Shown here: positions 43,749 through 53,899 of the stretch, piece after piece
Position numbering within the stretch: the stretch's first letter is position 1
Layout of the letters: every line of letters begins with the position of its first letter
Assembly (NCBI GenBank): GCA_015847255.1
Contig: JADLZK010005571.1
Location: forward strand, 1 to 64,000
DNA: 64,000 bases
Reading direction: 5' to 3'
Source: Hyparrhenia diplandra
Lineage: Eukaryota; Streptophyta; Magnoliopsida; Poales; Poaceae
Program-made: the position numbers and the translations under genes
Notes under the pieces: model-generated
Seen by the model: only the letters and a program-made list of their open reading frames with translations
Told to the model about the DNA's origin: nothing
Database searches by the model: none

Positions 43749-44215
43749 AAGCCTTGTCATTTCAACGCAGTCAAAACAGCTGCCATCAAGGCAGAAGTAA
43801 CTAGATTATTAGCTGCTGGTTTTATTAGAGAAGTTTATCACCCGAAGTGGTTAGCCAACCCGGTTCTTGTACCCAAAAAGAATAAAGAATGGAGGATGTG
43901 CGTTGATTATACTCTAAGGACCCTTTCGGCCTTCCGCGATCGACCAGGTTGTGGACTCCACCGCAGGTTGCGAGCTCCTCAGCTTTCTCGACCGCTACTC
44001 CGGCTACCATCAGATCACCCTGGCGGTCGATGATCAAGTGAAGACGTCATTCATCACTCCCTTCGGCGCCTACTGCTACAACACTATGTCCTTCGGCCTA
44101 AAGAATGCCGGAGCCACGTATCGAGGGCCATACAGGGGTTGCTTGGGCGATCTCATCCCCCGACCTCGCCCAGGGCCTACGTCGACGATGTTGTGGTGAA
44201 GACACGAAAGTCGAT
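43749..44215 (+). pseudogene. Reverse transcriptase fragments of the Tat element
   Basis: Motifs in order: LLAAGFIREVYHPKWLANPV and KKNKEWRMCVDYT (to 43914); then a deletion of about 16 bases where the LNK.CPKDPFPLP segment should be; DSTAGCELLSFLDRYSGYHQ and FITPFGAYCYNTMSFGLKNA (43951-44120); another shift; and AYVDDVVVKT near 44170-44200, which keeps the catalytic YVDD. Sequence between 43790 and 43915 is much richer in A and T than the flanking coding DNA. The enzyme copies the element RNA into DNA; this copy cannot make it. Confidence 0.8.
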
Positions 44216-45000
44216 TCTCGGTGGAGGACCTCGCCAAGGTATTCGAAGCTTAACGAAAGTACCGTGGAAGTCGAACCGGGTAAGTGCATTTTCGTGAGTC
44301 CCCTCTAGCAATTTGCTTGGTAACATTGTCGGTCGGCGAGGCATCGAACCCAACCCGAGAAGCTCAACGCCATCATGAGGATGAAGCCTCCCTAAAATGT
44401 CAAGGATATCCGAAGCTAACCGGATGCATGGCGGCCCCGAGCCGTTTCGTTGCAAGACTCGGCGAGAAGGGTCTCCCCTTCTTCAAGCTCCTCAAAGCCG
44501 GGCAAGGCGTTCAGATGGACCAATGAGGCTCAAGAAGCTTTCAACGCCTTCAAGAAGTTCTAACCGCTCCACCACCCCCGTGGCGCCAAACGACGGAGAG
44601 GAGATGCTGCTCTACATCGCCGCGACCAACGGGTGGTGAGTACCGTTTGGTTGTTGAGCGGGGCGGAGGAAGGGCATGCGTACCCGGCCCAACGGCCGGT
44701 CTACTTCGTCGGCCGAGGTACTTAGCGACTCCAAATCCCGGTATCTTCACATTCAGAAATTGTTGTACGCTATCCTAATTACGGCGCGAAGCTGCAGCAC
44801 TACTTTGACCACCATCCGATCTTGGTGATGTCGGACTATCGGGAGATATCTTGCGCAACAAGGATGCCAATGGTCGGATCTGCAAACGGGCGATCGAGCT
44901 CAGCATGGACACGATCCAATACAAGAACAGGTCAACCATCAAGTCACGTGTTCTTGCTGATTTTCTAAGCGAATGGAAAGATCCGAGACTCCCCTCGAGG

Positions 45001-45399
45001 ACACCAGCAAGGAGCGCTGGACGATGTACTTCGATGGTTCTCTCAATATTGATGGGCCCGGTGCTGGTGTATACATTATATCTCCGTCCGGTGACAGACT
45101 TCAGTACGTCCTCCGGATACACTTCCCGGCATCCAACAATGCTGCAAAATATGAGGCTGCCCTTCATGGCCTCCGGATAGCTATTCAACTTGGCGTCAAG
45201 CGCTTGTTCGTGTTCGGCAATTCCAAATTGGTCATCCAAGCAAGTCAACAAAGATTGGGACTGCAAGAGCGAGAAAATAGACACATATGTGGCAGCAATC
45301 AGAAAGTTGGAAGGAAAGTTCTACGGCCTCCGGTTCGAGCATGTGGTTCGGGATTATAACCAGGCAGCAGACGAGCTCTCCAAGCTTGGCTCTTCCTGA
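45001..45399 (+). pseudogene. RNase H domain of the Tat element
   Basis: The frame 44973-45250 reads RWTMYFDGSLNIDGPGAGVY, FPASNNAAKYEAALHGLRIA and RLFVFGNSKLVIQAS. It then shifts to the 45190-45399 frame with FEHVVRDYNQAADELSKLGS. The first Asp (FDGS) and last Asp (ADELS) are kept. The Glu of NNAAEYEA is Lys and the Asp of the GDSKLV motif is Asn, so two of four catalytic acids are gone, each explained by one G-to-A change. RNase H removes template RNA during reverse transcription. Confidence 0.78.
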
Positions 45400-45528
45400 G
45401 CCAAGATTCCGGCCGGTGTCTTTGTCGAAGATCCGTGGGAAGCCATCTATCCAGAGTAGGAGGATGTAGTACCGTGAGCCGATCGCCGACCAGATTGTTG
45501 CTACCTTATCTCATGTTGTCGATGAAGA

Positions 45529-46761
45529 TTGGCGGGTCCCGATCATCAAGTATCTACAGGAAGCTCTCGCACCCGACGACAAGGTGTCGCAGAGCGACTC
45601 ATCCGACGTAGTAAGAACTATGTCCTGGTCGATGGGTACCTCATGAGGAAGAACTCGGCTGAGCGAGTATTGCAGAAGTGTATTTCCGAGGTCGAAGGCA
45701 TCAAACTCCTTGATGAGATTCACGGTGGTATATGCGGCAACCACGCAGCGTCTCGGACACCGGTCGGCAAAGCTTTTCGAGCAGGTTTTACGGGCCGACG
45801 GGCGGTGGCCGATGCGAAAGCACCCGTGCGTCATTGCACCAAATGTCAGTTCTTCGCTAAACAGTATCCACGCCCCGGCACATGAGCTCCAAGCCATACC
45901 GCTACGTGGCCTTTTCGCGGCCGGGGACCGGACGCCATCGGGCCATTCAAAGCGGCCACCGGTGGTTTCAAGTGGGTCTTCGTCATGATCGATAAATTCT
46001 CCAAATGGATTGAGTACTTGCCACCGGGTCGATGCTAATTCCTACAAGGCAGCAGACATGCTCAATGATATCATCCATCGTTTTGGCATCCCAAACTCTA
46101 TCATCACCGATCTCGGCAAAGTACATTCACTGGTAGTCACTTTTGGGATTTCTGTGAGGAGAAGTGTATCAAGGTCAAATACGCCTCGGTGGCGCACCCA
46201 AGGGCGAACGGGCAGGCCGAAAGGGCCAACGGCATGATACTCGAGGCCCCGAGGAAGAGATTGTTCAGGCCGACGGCAAGTACCCGGCAGATGGTTGAAG
46301 GAATTACCCGGGCGTCCGGGGACTGCGCACCCAGCCCCGCCGCAGCATGGGGGTGTCTCCATATTTCATGATATACGGTTCAGAAGCTGTGTTACCAGCG
46401 GACATCGCCTTTCACTCCCCTCGAGTGGAGAATTATGATGAGGAGGCCTCGAACGCTGCCCGGAGGGACGAATTAAACGCACTCGAGGAGCATCGACCGG
46501 GCGCCTTGCACCAGGAATGCAAAGTACCCGGAAGGTGTCAGCGCTATTATAATCGCAACGTGCGTGATCGTGCTTTTCGCGGTAGGCGATCTCGCCCTTC
46601 GGAGGAAGCGTAAGATGGTTCACAAGTTGGATTCTCATTGGGAAGGCCCCTTCAAAGTCAAAGAGGTTATCCGACCAGGTGCATGCAGGCTCACCACCAT
46701 GGAGGACGTCGACATCCCCAACTCGTGGAACATCGAACACCTAAGGCGTTTTTACCCTTAA
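45529..46761 (+). pseudogene. Integrase of the Tat element (frameshifted)
   Basis: The zinc-binding HHCC domain is seen in IHGGICGNHAASRT and CTKCQFFAKQ (45710-45870). The core has WVFVMIDKFSKWIEYLP (first Asp), IPNSIITDLGKVH (second Asp) and ANGQAERANGMIL (Glu), so all three catalytic residues remain but in different frames. Next come YGSEAVLPADIAFHSPRVEN and the C-terminal domain KMVHKLDSHWEGPFKVKEVI to EHLRRFYP*, ending at 46761. Integrase inserts the cDNA into the chromosome. After it begins a 500-base gap before the antisense gene. Confidence 0.82.
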
Positions 46762-47297
46762 GAGGGGATACGTGTAAGCTGCATATGTATGAATTTTTAC
46801 ATTGTTTCGCTTCTTCTACAATAAAGCAGTTATACAGTGGTTTTTGGCAATTTTGCACATCGCCAATCTAACTTTGCTTTGAGTTATTTTATCTTAACGA
46901 CCACTGTGTCACCGAACCCCTAGAGACGGTCCTGTATCTCAGCGGCTGTTTACACAGTATGTGCGACTGGTACATCCCCACATAGACTGGCAGCCGGCAG
47001 GAACCTCCTCGTTGATGATTGAACAACCCAATAGCTTGCCTGAGCATCGCGTCTCCTTGCTGCGGTTATACCAACACAACGGGGCTAGACTGGCGTTCGC
47101 TAAACGGCGACTGGAGTAAATCTACAAGGACAATTAGCATGTAAAAGTAAAGCTTAACCGAGTTCATGCTAAGGCCACAGGCCGGCTGTGATCAGGCGAA
47201 CCAACAAAGTGTTTTCATGCCTAGCTTAACGACCAAACCAAACAAAAGATAAAACGACAAGTTTTTATGCCTGGGGTGCATGGTCACCCAGGACTTC
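46762..47297. other. Spacer between integrase and the antisense gene
   Basis: AT-rich untranslated DNA between convergent reading directions. It would contain the 3' end of the antisense transcript. No gene. Confidence 0.5.
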
Positions 47298-50200
47298 TCA
47301 ATCTTCAGGCTCGGGGAGCAGAGGGTTCATCTCATCCACCAGGCGCGTCGCCGTCCGGTCGCAGGCTGTGCGCAGGTTGTCGACGTCACCGCCAAGCGTC
47401 CCGAGTGCGTAGCGGTGCGGACGCGCTCCATGTCTATGCCGGGATAGTGAAAGCGCACCACGCCCAGCGTGTGCCGAGCGACGTCGCGCGTCACTTGCCG
47501 GATGAACTCGTCAAAGTTCTCCCATGCGACAGCGCTCCGCTCGACCACGTTCTCCGGTCCCGTAGGTGGCGCCTTGGCTTGAGCGGCACCGCCAATCGCA
47601 GCGCCGTGGATCGCATCCAGGATAGGTCCGACGCCCTGGACGAGCTGTTCTGTCCGGTGCAGCCACAGAGCCCGCTCGACGTTGAGATCCCGCGCCTCCA
47701 CCCGTGCCGCGGCCAACCGAGCTGCCAGAGGTAATCATGGATCAACACTGGTCCTTTTTCCCTCCAATATTGCAGGCATACAGGGCATTTGAATGCAACT
47801 CACCGTCACGATCGGCCGTGGTGTTCCTGAGGTCTTCCCTCATGGTCTCTATCTCGGCGACGACGGCCGCAAGGCGTTCTCGTCCAGCGACGGCACCCTG
47901 GAGCTCCTCCCTCAGGCGGTCCATTTCGGCATTGGCCTGGACAAGCTGGCCCTGCAGAGTCTCCTGCGCGGCCTCCATATCTACAAGGTATCGGGATATC
48001 ACAATAGTTTTGATTAACTAACAAAGTTATCTAGTCATCTACAGAACCAGCATCATCAATTAAAAGGGCCTTGTGGTACTCACCAAGGACTTGGTCCTGG
48101 GCGTCATGGCGAATTTTCTCCTCGCGGATGGCAAACCAGGTGCGCTCCTCGGCTATCTGCGCGTGCTCAGCTGCCATGGCGGCGCGTTCAGCCTCCAGTG
48201 CTGCTCGTCCTTCATCCACGGCGGCGCGGCGGGCGTCTTCCTCAAGATGGGCCCTATCGGCGTCCAGGCATTGGCGCTCTTCGTTAAGCACTGCGCGGGC
48301 CCGGTCGAGGGCCTCGCGCTGGTCAGCGGTCTCCTTGGCATGTTCGGCTAACAGGCGATCCCGCTTGGCAGTCAGCGCCGCCCGCCCGCCGCAAGCTGGT
48401 CCTGCTCCTACGCAAGCTCCGCGCGGACCTGGTTGGCAAGCACCAGGGCGTCCGGCTGCGTGCCAGCTCCTCGCGCAGCTGGCGTACTTCATTGGCGCGG
48501 ATACGCTGCAGAGTCTCTATCAGTGATAGGGCATAACAAGATGCACAATTATGGCGAAAGCAGTCAACAATGAACCTGGAGGCGTTCCGCAGACTCGGTC
48601 AATTGGCGTGCGAGGCGTGTTGCCTCGTCTTCTTCCTCTTCTTGCGCCGCCGGTGACTGCATCAGTGCGTCATGATAGCGCTCCCAGTCCTCCATCCAGC
48701 CCTCCCTCTGGATGTCGTCGATCGGGGACTCGGGTCGCTGGACTGGGGAGTCGGGGCGCCGGACTGGGGACCCGCGGTGCTGGGCGATCTCCGGCGCAGC
48801 CGGTGGTGGCATGACCACGGCCGGTGGTGGCGCGACATTCACAACCGGAGGCACCATGGTGGCGGCCTGTGGGGCTCCACTTTACAGGCACCCCGCTGCC
48901 TCCAACCGGTTCCAGGGGCCTCGTGTCAGGCGCCCTGGGCACATCTCTTTGTCAGGTCGACAAATGCAGAAGGTGATCATCAATGAACATGAGTGCAAAA
49001 CTTACAGCTGGGACACGCGGAACCCGCGGTTGCGGCCACCAGAGCGCCCGCCGCTACTTGCGCTCCCACCGGCGCCGGAGCGCGCTCCTGTGATTCCCGG
49101 TGTGGCGGCGCGTGGCGTCGGCGTCCTCTCTTTGTCGCGGCGCACAGGTTCGAACCGTGGTGGTTGCATCATGCAACATACAGTGTAAAGCATTCTATAG
49201 CGACTACACTGGACACAGTTCATCAAAGATGGTTCATCAAGAAATAATTGGCATGTACCTCCGTGACGATAACATCTTCTTCATCGTCGGACCGCACAAG
49301 CTGCCGGCGGCTGAGTATCTCTTCAGTTGGGCGTCGTGGATGCCCAGCAGTAACAATTCTCCTCCTGATTCCCTTGGCCCGGGCAATGGGTCCTCGAGGT
49401 TGCGCTTGCCGCGCGCCCGCTCTTTGGGGGTCGGCGCGTTCCTCCCTCTTTCGGCTGCGGGAGATGCAGCCCCCTGCGCCGCGCGATGGCGCACTGCGGC
49501 GGCTTCGAGCGCCGGCATGCTGAAGTACTGGCGGCACTCCATTCCATGGATCTGCAACGACAGTGGTGGATCCGATCATAGACATACATGTGCGAGAAAA
49601 GGCAACACAGGCATTTTATCAAACATTTACCAGGGGTGGTGGGTTGTGAGCGCTGAAAGCATTGGCCGGCCTCCCGGTTGGCCTCGACTCCGGGCGCTCC
49701 TCAAGCAGAATACGTCCCAGGCGGTACAGCACCTCGCGGCTCGGCAGGTAGCTCCTCACCTCCCTAGTACCATCGTCCTGGCCGATGTACTCAAAGTTGG
49801 GATGGTCCCTGTTCTTGCACGGCTGGAAGCGGCGGTCGAGGAAGGTGTGGGCGATGTTGACGCCGATGATGTTCAGCTCCTGGATCATGGCGACAAGCTC
49901 CATCACCGCAGCATCTCCTCTGCCGGCGGCCTCTCGCTCCCGCTCAGGCGGGCGGACAGGTACACGGCTGGGGTCGGAAGGAAGTGCCGGCTCGCCCGCT
50001 GGCTGGGGCAGGTAGAACCACCTCGTCATCCACCCGGCGACATTCGACGGAAGGGGCACGTGGGGGTACTGGTTTGCCCGGCCGTCGTGCAGCTTCAGGT
50101 ACACTCCGCCGGCGACGCGGGATCCCTCGACCCCTCGCATGACGATGGAGAAGTAGTACCTCCATAAATGGAAGTTGGGCCCAATCCCCAAGTAGCACTC

Positions 50201-50621
50201 GCAGAGAGCGATGAAGATGGCAATCGACAGGATGGCATTGGGAGGCAGGTGACACACGGCCGCAGGCCGTAGGTCAGAGCCGGAGCAGGAACGGATGCGC
50301 TGGCAGCCCAAACCCGCGGAGGAAGTAGTCTTCGAAGACTACCGCCTCGTGGGTTTGCGGCATGGGGTACTCCTCCTCCGCCTCCGGCGTCCTCCATCCG
50401 GCAATGGCTTGGTCCGCAAAGAGCCCCCCCGGCCACCAAAGCACGCCGATAGTTTCTTGCGTAGATTGAGATGGGAACCATTCCCGGTCCATCTCAATCT
50501 GCGGCTCTTCGACGGTGAGTGGTGGCATGTTGACCATCGGCGGCGGCGGTGCTGGCTGCTCCTCGCGAGCGACGCCCCTGGCGGCTCCCTGCCCGCGCCT
50601 AGCTGGTGCATGACGCGACAT
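47298..50621 (-). CDS. Spliced antisense ORF (aORF) of the Tat element
   Basis: The start codon MSRHAPARR is at 50621, four bases after a splice acceptor. Exon 1 (50625-49631) carries the putative gypsy-type domain (PF04195-like): FLRGFGLPAHPF, YGLRP, HLPPNAILSIAIFIALCECY, LGIGPNFHLWRYYF and WMTRWFYLPQP. Donor CTG|GTAAAT. Exon 2 (49551-49259): basic linker, donor GAG|GTACAT. Exon 3 (about 49166-49007): donor CT|GTAAGT. Exon 4 (48944-48576): PPVVNVAPPPAVVMPPP, then ARQLTESAERLQ, donor CAG|GTTCAT. Exon 5 (about 48513-48084): coiled coil (LLAEHAKETADQREALDRAR..), donor TTG|GTGAGT. Exon 6 (47980-47804): coiled coil. Exon 7 (47721-47298): ALWLHRTEQLVQGVGPILDA and the C-terminus LVDEMNPLLPEPED. At least four small indels break the frame (near 50270, 50250, 48420 and 47350), and the exon-3 acceptor is CAA rather than CAG. 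The function of such aORF proteins is unknown. Confidence 0.7.
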
Positions 50622-50625
50622 AACT

Positions 50626-50755
50626 CTGCAACCGCAACAATGGCGAAATGAACAGTACACTCAAGAAATCGGTCTAAGGAACGGCAAAGGAAGACGACAA
50701 CAAGCCCCATTTGGGTGCATTGGATGCGCAATTACCAGATCTATCAAGGTCTTAC
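50626..50755 (-). other. Leader intron of the antisense gene
   Basis: Donor GAG|GTAAGACC at 50755 and acceptor GGTTGCAG|AGTTATG at 50626 on the minus strand define a 130-bp intron, which places the start codon four bases into the next exon. Confidence 0.6.
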
Positions 50756-50900
50756 CTCAATCGGCGGTGGCGACGACCTCCGGTGGAAGTGGCGGCGGCG
50801 GTTTTCTCTCAAACCCTAGCGGCGCGAGAACTCTGGAAGCTGGAAGGCGAGAAGGCAAGGTTGCGTGCGTGGAAGTGGCGATGCGGTCGAGGACGCCGGA

Positions 50901-50908
50901 TATTTATG
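50901..50908 (-). promoter_or_regulatory. TATA box of the antisense gene
   Basis: The minus strand reads GGCCATAAATATCCGG, about 145 bases upstream of the leader donor at 50755. A transcription start near 50870 would give an untranslated first exon of about 115 bases. Confidence 0.5.
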
Positions 50909-50984
50909 GCCGGTTGCGTGTCCCTCGGACTCCTGCATGGGGACTCGTGGCGCCGCGGGCCCGCGTCTCCCCGGTTTCCTAGGG

Positions 50985-51384
50985 TCGAGTGCGTGTGTCA
51001 GGCGACTGCGTCAGTTCCATTAATGCAGATTTTTCGGGGCACGCGCAATGACGGATCCGGGCGTCTCCCCTCCCACTACGCGGTATCAATCTCTTGCCAC
51101 TTTTCATCAATATTTATTGCCTAAAGTACAACTTTCTAGATTCTAGTGTACTTGTGCTGGAGTACATCTTTTGGAATCCTCCGTATCCAGAAGCAAGTTG
51201 GATTTGTCCCGCTACCCACTGCGCGGATCTCGGGGACTGGTCCTTTACGATGAATTAGGACGGTGATATCATCAAAGCGTTTCTGGACTGACGTCGGCTC
51301 CACCTACACGCTCGGGGACTACAGCAACATGATTTTAGCAAGCGCCAGTTCGGATTCCAGGCTGCCTGGGGACTGCATCTTTCG
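50985..51384. other. Untranslated DNA upstream of the antisense gene and before the 3' LTR
   Basis: No coding motif. It contains phrases of the type CTCGGGGACT and CTGGGGACTG that recur in the tandem repeat that follows. Confidence 0.5.
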
Positions 51385-51612
51385 TTTCTGACCCTAGCAG
51401 TACATGTTATTCATCTACTCCTAGGCTCGGGGACTAAGTGGGCACACTTCACCTGCTAGGTGAATTGTGCTCCAGTCTGCGTGGAAGCTGTTCTCTTGTT
51501 TCTGACCCTAGCAGTACGTGTTCCACACCTACTCCTAGGCTCGGGGACTAAGTGGGCACACTTCACCTGCTCGGTGAATCGTGCTCTGCAAGCATCAAAT
51601 GAAGACGTTCCT
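51385..51612. repeat. Two-copy tandem repeat, period 114 bp
   Basis: TTTCTGACCCTAGCAGTAC starts units at 51385 and 51499. Both contain CTACTCCTAGGCTCGGGGAC and AAGTGGGCACACTTCACCTG. A partial third copy of AAGTGGGCACACTTC follows at 51631. Confidence 0.9.
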
Positions 51613-51887
51613 TCGAGTGCCTACACTCCAAAGTGGGCACACTTCTCCGTAAGGGAAAATTTTTTTTTTTTCTCGACCATCCAACATCCAAAGCCAGCGC
51701 AACTTCGCCAAGGCTAACTGGTTGGAAGGCGAGAATCCATTCTTGACTAAACCGGGTCGGAATCGTGCCTTACAACACCGGTCGACACAAAAGTTGAAGA
51801 AGACGGTCGAAGGCACCTCCCGTGAGATTGATTGCGGGATCAAGACTTCGCCACCGGCAACATGTTGCATGCTCGGGACTTCTGCCG

Positions 51888-52366
51888 CGGGGGGGGATAA
51901 ACCCCTACCCCCCTCACGGCCCACCTTGGCCGAGCCGCCAAAGCCGGCCCAGTCGCGAGACCTGCTTCAAGAGTCGAAGGCCATCACGGAGATCACAAAA
52001 ACAAGCAGCGTGGGCAACAAGATAGTATTTCCTTGTACGGCACTCGCCATAATACGATGTAATCTTTCCCTATTGTAACCGATCGGGATAGCTCTTGCCG
52101 GTTAGATCCGATCCGTAACCCTCGCCCCCAGGCTATATAAGGCGCGGCAGGGACCCCCTCTCGAGACACTTGATTCTCATCTACAATCAATACAAACTAA
52201 ACAGGACATAGGTTTTACGCCATCAAGGCGGCCAAACCCGGTAAAACCCGTGTTTTCCCCTTCGCCGTCTCGCTTAACATCCGCTTAGTCGCCTAGCGCA
52301 CCTCTACCGCTCAATCTACTAGCATGGGTACACCGCTACTAGGCTATCACCGTTATTCCGACGACA
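51888..52366 (+). repeat. 3' LTR of the Tat element
   Basis: 479 bp. The first base is C rather than T before the eight-G run, and the end is CCGACGACA. TATA box at 52133. AGTTC follows at 52367-52371. Confidence 0.88.
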
Positions 52367-52602
52367 AGTTCTCGTGAATATAATGGTAGTTCTCGGCCAC
52401 CGTTTTGGCATAGTTCACTTACATGCATGCATGCTTTGTTTTGGCAAGTCACTACCGCAGTTTCTCAATGACCACATATGTGAATGATGCTTCATTTGCA
52501 GTTTCGAATGTGATTTGATGACTATGATTTGTTTTTTATTGAAACGATCTCATCCGATCTCTCATATAATTGTTTACGGCACATATATATATATGCCTGT
52601 AG

Positions 52603-52802
52603 AAGCTCCGGGAAGTTTGTGTGGCTATTGAGGATCTCAAGAAAGAGAAGGCTGAGAACGAAGAGAAGGAGAGGCGCATGATGCAAAGGCATCTTTGTCG
52701 CCGTTGAGTGAGTCGCTATTGAGTACCAAGAATTAAAAGGCCGAGAAGGATGCTAGGGACAGGGTGCAGGGTGCCATGCCTCCAATGCCGACAATGCACT
52801 AA
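52603..52802 (+). pseudogene. Last exon of an unidentified coiled-coil host protein
   Basis: After acceptor TGCCTGTAG the frame reads KLREVCVAIEDLKKEKAENE and EKERRMMQ, a charged coiled coil. A one-base shift near 52690 then joins to ASLSPLSESLLSTKN, one stop, and KAEKDARDRVQGAMPPMPTM, ending in a stop at 52802. I do not recognise the family; similar Glu/Lys-rich tails end several grass transposase-associated proteins. The exon lies 236 bases right of the Tat element, which may have split the gene. Confidence 0.4.
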
Positions 52803-53255
52803 TTAATGTGATCGATGTTATGTTGTCTTGACTTACTTTTGGTGATGATGTACTAGCTAGGCTAGTATTTAAACTACTATGTGATGTGCACTTGATGACT
52901 GGTGGCTATTGGAACTATGTGATGTCATGACTTACTATATGATCACCACTAGTAGCTATTGGAACTTTGTTGTGGCAAGATGAATGCTTGTGTGGTTTTG
53001 GCACTGATTCCTTTCTTTACACATCCGTAGTGATTAATTTGATTGTGTGAACGTCTAGCTTGTCTTCTTTTTTCTTTTGTCATATTTTAAAAATTGAGAT
53101 GATGACTTCATAAGACTAATGACGTAACTTGTTTGTTTATTGTGGCACTTTCGAACGGTTGATAGTGCACTTTTATGGTTATTGGAACTTTGCCGTCCAA
53201 GAGATGCTGGCGTGGTTTTGGAACTGATTTCTTTGTGTACATAGTAGTGATTACT

Positions 53256-53780
53256 TTGGTTGTGTGAACGCTAGTGTTGTCTATGCATTCTACGGCGTTT
53301 GGATTGAGCTTTATGATGGGCATGAAGCAAGACCGGAATGGAAGGGTCATTCGAAGTTTTTTTTATTTGAGCCCTATTCGCAATTCTATTATTCCACACT
53401 CGAGGTTCAAAAGCGGGGAGGGGAAGTTGATTCGGATGACAAGCACTACAAAACCGGGAGGCTACCTATGCTGAATTTGCAGATGCTTTTACTTTGGATT
53501 ACAATGAAATGAAGCAAGGCAAGAGAGCCTCGCCTTTGTGAGTTTGTGGATGATGAGGAACAGATTTTGTTGGGCTATCCCTCCACATGGAGGATGAATT
53601 TGGAGCCCATCAAAGCAGCCCCAAACCAGCCACAAGCCCAGTGCTTGTGCACCATTGATCTCGGTTGGATTCAACGGTTGAGATTGCTTCTTGGGAAGCA
53701 TGTACGGTGTAAGCAAAAAACCCTAACCTCCATTCAGCTGAGAGAGTGGGAGCAAGTGAGAGAGAGCTGCTACTTCTACT
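53256..53780 (+). other. Possible coding fragments, unidentified
   Basis: An open stretch reads VYAFYGVWIELYDGHEARPE, WKGHSKFFLFEPYSQFYYST and LEVQKRGGEVDSDDKHYKTG. Codon periodicity looks protein-like, but I cannot name a family. A second frame (53546-53782) follows after a shift. Confidence 0.3.
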
Positions 53781-53833
53781 GATCCAAACAAGCCCAAGGT
53801 GTTCTTGTGTTGTGCACCACGAGCTTGTTTGGA
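53781..53833. repeat. Short inverted repeat (hairpin)
   Basis: ATCCAAACAAGC at 53782 and its near-perfect complement GCTTGTTTGGAT at 53822 enclose a ~28-base loop. AACCAAACAACCC at 53891 repeats the arm. It may be part of a miniature inverted-repeat element, but no full element is evident. Confidence 0.4.
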
Positions 53834-53899
53834 TTTGCTCATGAGAATCTTTGCCGCCTAGGGCTAGGACGGCTGCCTAGGAGGCATTGAACCAAACAA

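Larger units (their letters stand above)
39615..52366 (+). mobile_element. Tat-lineage Ty3/gypsy retrotransposon, 12.75 kb, with antisense gene
   Basis: LTRs at 39615-40089 and 51888-52366 share G8-ATAAACCCCTACCCC at the start, GACCTGCTTCAAGAGTCGAAG, TGTAATCTTTCCCTATTGTA, CTATATAAGG and TATTCCGACGACA at the end. The 5-bp sequence AGTTC flanks the element (39609-39613 and 52367-52371), with one extra G at the left junction. Inside on the plus strand are the PBS, gag, protease, RT, RNase H and integrase in the Ty3/gypsy order. Between integrase and the 3' LTR lies a spliced minus-strand gene, as known for Tat-lineage elements of plants. Frameshifts in every pol domain make this copy defective. 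Confidence 0.9.

Noticed and set aside
47267..50167. Long plus-strand ORFs (including one of 355 codons at 49100-50167)
   Set aside because: These are shadows of the minus-strand antisense gene, which has the recognisable domain, codon pattern and splice sites.
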